From Paenibacillus rhizosphaerae (GTDB taxonomy: Bacteria; Bacillota; Bacilli; Paenibacillales; Paenibacillaceae), in the NCBI RefSeq assembly GCF_014192015.1, contig NZ_JACHXJ010000002.1, positions 1,674,001 to 1,738,000 on the forward strand: 64,000 nt of DNA. Reading direction: 5' to 3'. The translations under genes and the position numbers were made by a program. Shown here piece by piece: positions 61,757 to 64,000 of this stretch. The notes beneath the pieces are model-generated. The model saw nothing but the letters and a program-made list of their open reading frames with translations, did no database searches and was not told the DNA's origin. Numbering within the stretch: the first letter of the stretch is position 1; every line of letters starts with the position of its first letter.

Positions 61757-62926
61757 ATGACAACGCCGGTTCGGCTCTCCTATTTTTATCTATTCTATTT
61801 CTTTATTTATATGGGCAACGCGGTATACGGCACCTTCATTCCGCTTTACTTCCGCGATGCGGGATTTGACTCTTCGCAGATCGGCATTCTGCTTGGCATC
61901 GGACCGCTCGTCGCCATTCTCGCACAGCCGTTTTGGGGAACGCTCAGCGACCGGGCCAGAACCAAAAACACCATCTTGCTGATGCTGATTGCCGGGAGCG
62001 GAGGCGCCATGTTGCTGTATCCGTTATCCGACGGGTTCGGCTACTTGCTCGGCATGATCACCATCTTCACCTTCTTCCAGGCCTCGATTTTCGCAGTCAG
62101 CGACGCGATTACGCTTGAAGAATTGGATCGGCAGCGATGGGCAAGCGGGTTCAGCCGGATTCGGCTGGCGGGCACGCTCGGTTTCGCGATCATGTCGATC
62201 GCGTTCGGCTTGATCGCCGAGAAGCGGGTAGACCTGTTGTTTTCGGTCTACGCGATGGTCATGGCCGTGTCGTTCCTGTTCGTCCTCCGTTTTCCGTCTG
62301 TGGCCGGCCATCAGAAATCTGGACGGCGCATCCGGATCTGGATCTTATTTCGCAATCGCAAGCTCGTATTTTATTTGGCGGTCAATTTCGTTCTTCATAT
62401 TACATTGGGATACTATTATACGTTTTTTCCCTTATATTTTCAGGAGTTGGGCGGCAGCAACGCTTGGCTCGGTTGGTCGATGGTCATATCGTCGCTCAGC
62501 GAGGTTCCATTCCTGCTGCTAGCGGGGAAGATATTCCAGCGGGTTCGCATCCACTACATCTTGTTCGGCGCAGGCATCGCGGCCGCTCTGCGGTGGTACT
62601 TGTTCTCGGCCATCCATGATCCTTATTGGACGATTCCGGTGCAGGTGCTGCACGGCTTAATCTTTATCGTATTGTCCGTCACGATGGCGACCGTCATCAA
62701 CCGGGAAGTGCCGGATGAGCTCAAAGCGAGCGGACAGACGCTCAACGCCCTGCTGTGTCTTGGCGTCGCCCGTTTGATCGGAAGCTATGCGGGCGGAGAA
62801 GCGAGCGAGATCTGGGGGATGCGCGACGTGTTCATGTACAATGCGGTGCTTGCCATCGGATGCATTGTCGTATTCGCGGTCTTGTTCCGGCGGATGGAAC
62901 GTCGCTCGATTACGCATTCGTCGTGA
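61757..62926 (+). CDS. MFS transporter (MFS_1-like / HsrA-type)
   Basis: ATG 61757 follows AAAGGAAG; the ten residues upstream are unsupported. The 389-residue protein has 12 helices and motifs of the MFS_1-like group. These include LFYFFIYMGNAVYGTFIPLY in helix 1, LAQPFWGTLSDRARTKNTIL after helix 2, and GFSRIRLAGTLGFAIMSIAF in helix 5. Such transporters move aromatic acids or nucleosides, but the substrate is unclear. High GC compared with neighbours. A strong terminator follows. Confidence 0.87.
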   Translation: MTTPVRLSYFYLFYFFIYMGNAVYGTFIPLYFRDAGFDSSQIGILLGIGPLVAILAQPFWGTLSDRARTKNTILLMLIAGSGGAMLLYPLSDGFGYLLGMITIFTFFQASIFAVSDAITLEELDRQRWASGFSRIRLAGTLGFAIMSIAFGLIAEKRVDLLFSVYAMVMAVSFLFVLRFPSVAGHQKSGRRIRIWILFRNRKLVFYLAVNFVLHITLGYYYTFFPLYFQELGGSNAWLGWSMVISSLSEVPFLLLAGKIFQRVRIHYILFGAGIAAALRWYLFSAIHDPYWTIPVQVLHGLIFIVLSVTMATVINREVPDELKASGQTLNALLCLGVARLIGSYAGGEASEIWGMRDVFMYNAVLAIGCIVVFAVLFRRMERRSITHSS

Positions 62927-62954
62927 TCAAAATTGCAAATGTAGCGAAGATCGC

Positions 62955-62998
62955 CCCGCGGATTCTGCTTCAATAGCAGCATTCGCGGGACTTTTTTT
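62955..62998 (+). terminator. rho-independent terminator
   Basis: CCCGCG (62955-62960) with CGCGGG (62984-62989), and inner CTGCT/AGCAG, form an interrupted stem followed by ACTTTTTTT. Confidence 0.88.
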
Positions 62999-63043
62999 CG
63001 TAACCCGTACACGGCAGACAGCCTGTTTCTTCGGATATGAAGG

Positions 63044-63079
63044 TTGACAAGATTATTAGGTGCAACTAAACTGGTTACA
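63044..63079 (+). promoter_or_regulatory. Rrf2 promoter with TGCAAC-N7-GTTACA operator
   Basis: TTGACA (63044-63049), 17-bp spacer, TAAACT (63067-63072). TGCAAC (63061-63066) and GTTACA (63074-63079) flank the -10 region. The same half-site spacing recurs before the gene at 63654. Confidence 0.72.
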
Positions 63080-63087
63080 TTAAGGGG

Positions 63088-63522
63088 GTGCCTACGGTTA
63101 AAATAAGCACTAGATTCTCTGTAGCCATTCATATACTGAGTATGCTATCCATAAAGAAAGATACGATTTATACTTCAGAAATGGTTGCAAGCAGTGTAAA
63201 CACAAATCCGGTGGTCATTCGCAGAGTAACGGGGATGTTAAAAAAGGCTGGATTAGTCGATGTCAATTTGGGCTATGGAGGATCATACCTTTTAAAACCA
63301 AGCGAAGAAATCACGTTGCTCGATGTATATCGAGCCGTAGATGTAGTGAATGAGGGGCAATTGTTTCAGATTCACGAAAATACGAGCCTGAGTTGCATTG
63401 TGGGAGCAAATATTCAAGATGTTCTTCGTATTATTTTAAAAAAAGTTGAAATTTCCATGGAGGATGTTCTTGCAAGCTTCACCATAAAAGATGTGGTTGA
63501 CGGTATATTAAAAAGGGCCTAG
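63088..63522 (+). CDS. Rrf2 family transcriptional regulator
   Basis: The 144-residue protein has the Rrf2 winged helix (KISTRFSVAIHILSMLS, TNPVVIRRVTGMLKKAGLVD, LGYGGSYLLKP) and a regulatory C-terminus with a single Cys (LSCIVG), not the three-Cys cluster of iron-sulfur Rrf2 members. It therefore fits the YwnA-like redox group. The start is uncertain. GTG 63088 abuts AAGGGGG with no spacing, while relatives begin at the KISTRF point, where the codon is GTT (63097). It faces a quinone-reductase-like gene with a matching operator. Confidence 0.85.
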   Translation: MPTVKISTRFSVAIHILSMLSIKKDTIYTSEMVASSVNTNPVVIRRVTGMLKKAGLVDVNLGYGGSYLLKPSEEITLLDVYRAVDVVNEGQLFQIHENTSLSCIVGANIQDVLRIILKKVEISMEDVLASFTIKDVVDGILKRA

Positions 63523-63543
63523 TCATCTATTATTTTTTTAGTG

Positions 63544-63573
63544 TATAATGTAACTGTAATAGTTACGGTTACA
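63544..63573 (+). promoter_or_regulatory. promoter and Rrf2-type operator of the QorB-like gene
   Basis: TATAAT (63544-63549) overlaps TGTAAC-TGTAATA-GTTACG (63549-63567), with a further GTTACA at 63568-63573. Half-sites and N7 spacing equal those before the Rrf2 gene. No strong -35 was found. Confidence 0.72.
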
Positions 63574-63653
63574 ATGGAAGGGCCCGGTCTCGATCCGAAT
63601 CTCTTGGAGCGATACAGTGTACGAAGCGTCTAATTAAAAAGGAGATAATAAAA

Positions 63654-64000
63654 ATGGGAAAATTACTTGTTACTGGTGCTACCGGCAGTCTTGGAGGTAG
63701 AACGCTAGAGCTTCTTCTTCTGAAAGTTCCGGCAAATCAGGTCGCTGTACTCGTACGTAATCCGGAATCGGAGAAAATGGCAGGTTTTATTAAAGAAGGC
63801 GTGGAAGTCCATCAGGGAGACTATTTCGATTACAACTCTCTTATGCGAGCTTTTACCGGCGTTGAAAAGGTGATGCTGATTTCCGCGCAAGCATTTACCG
63901 ACCGTAACACCCAACATTTTAACGTCATCGCCGCCGCAAAACAGGCAGGTGTACAGCAGGTGATATACACGTCGATTATACGAAGAGAAGATTCGGGTTT
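63654..64000 (+). CDS. NmrA/QorB-like NAD(P)H-dependent quinone oxidoreductase, partial at window edge
   Basis: ATG 63654 follows AAAAGGAGA; the frame is open to the end of the window (115 residues). It shows the atypical-SDR nucleotide motif LLVTGATGSLGGRTLELLLL, AVLVRNPESEKMAGF, the VHQGDYFDYNSLMRAFTGVE segment and KQAGVQQVIYTSI. This is the order seen in QorB-type NADPH:quinone reductases and NmrA-like redox sensors. The preceding Rrf2 gene and shared operator suggest induction by electrophiles or quinones. Confidence 0.88.
   Translation, partial: MGKLLVTGATGSLGGRTLELLLLKVPANQVAVLVRNPESEKMAGFIKEGVEVHQGDYFDYNSLMRAFTGVEKVMLISAQAFTDRNTQHFNVIAAAKQAGVQQVIYTSIIRREDSG

Overview
The window looks like an accessory, repeat-rich part of a low-to-mid GC Bacillota chromosome, most likely Paenibacillus or a close relative. 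The basis is AGGAGG-type ribosome binding sites, TTG/GTG starts, Bacillales-type families (copper-amine-oxidase-N domain protein, MsrB, LacI/ABC sugar uptake without an ATPase, BlaI/M56, Rrf2, PadR) and many copies of intergenic 'CTAACGGGCAG..ATAGCGCAA' boxes. No rRNA, tRNA, CRISPR array or phage module was seen. The species call is inference.

Layout. 1-2.3 kb: Lrp regulator divergent from an old-yellow-enzyme reductase, then a DinB fragment cut by a repeat. 2.3-5.0 kb: two near-identical repeat/IS110 left ends flanking a copper-amine-oxidase-like protein and an IS1182-like 3' end. 5.1-7.3 kb: PadR-controlled SGNH esterase, then msrB. 7.4-14.3 kb: phosphotransferase, MFS efflux pump and many gene fragments (signal peptidase, SDR, beta-lactamase-like, others). 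14.6-22.8 kb: two divergent giant repeat proteins, a beta-helix protein and a seven-SBBP plus 13-DUF11 protein, neither with a signal peptide. 23.1-28.9 kb: LacI, two sugar permeases, a binding lipoprotein and a cytoplasmic sulfatase, forming one catabolic operon. 29-41 kb: Nudix hydrolase, AraC regulators, hydrolases, a complete serine hydrolase paralogous to the fragment at 13.7 kb, frameshifted XRE and MFS genes, a rearranged nadB/nadC remnant. 42.1-47.7 kb: a six-gene ABC exporter plus two-component operon whose first permease carries a large extracytoplasmic domain. 48.4-53.6 kb: oxidoreductase remnant, heparinase II/III-like protein, a cluster of repeats, a TetM-like ribosome-protection GTPase. 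54-64 kb: GNAT, lipoprotein, TetR with metallo-hydrolase, a BlaI/M56 pair whose operator also sits before a methyltransferase and MFS gene, another MFS, and Rrf2 with a QorB-like reductase at the right edge.

Two themes stand out. The first is a family of structured intergenic elements of about 150-200 bp built from GACAAGAACAT boxes, with a terminator-like hairpin and a long second hairpin. Subfamilies differ in sequence but keep the pairing, and copies sit at gene breakpoints. The second is a set of local regulators whose palindromic operators can be read directly (PadR, TetR, BlaI, Rrf2). The number of broken genes is high. Several are single-base frameshifts, so either active decay or sequencing indels must be considered.
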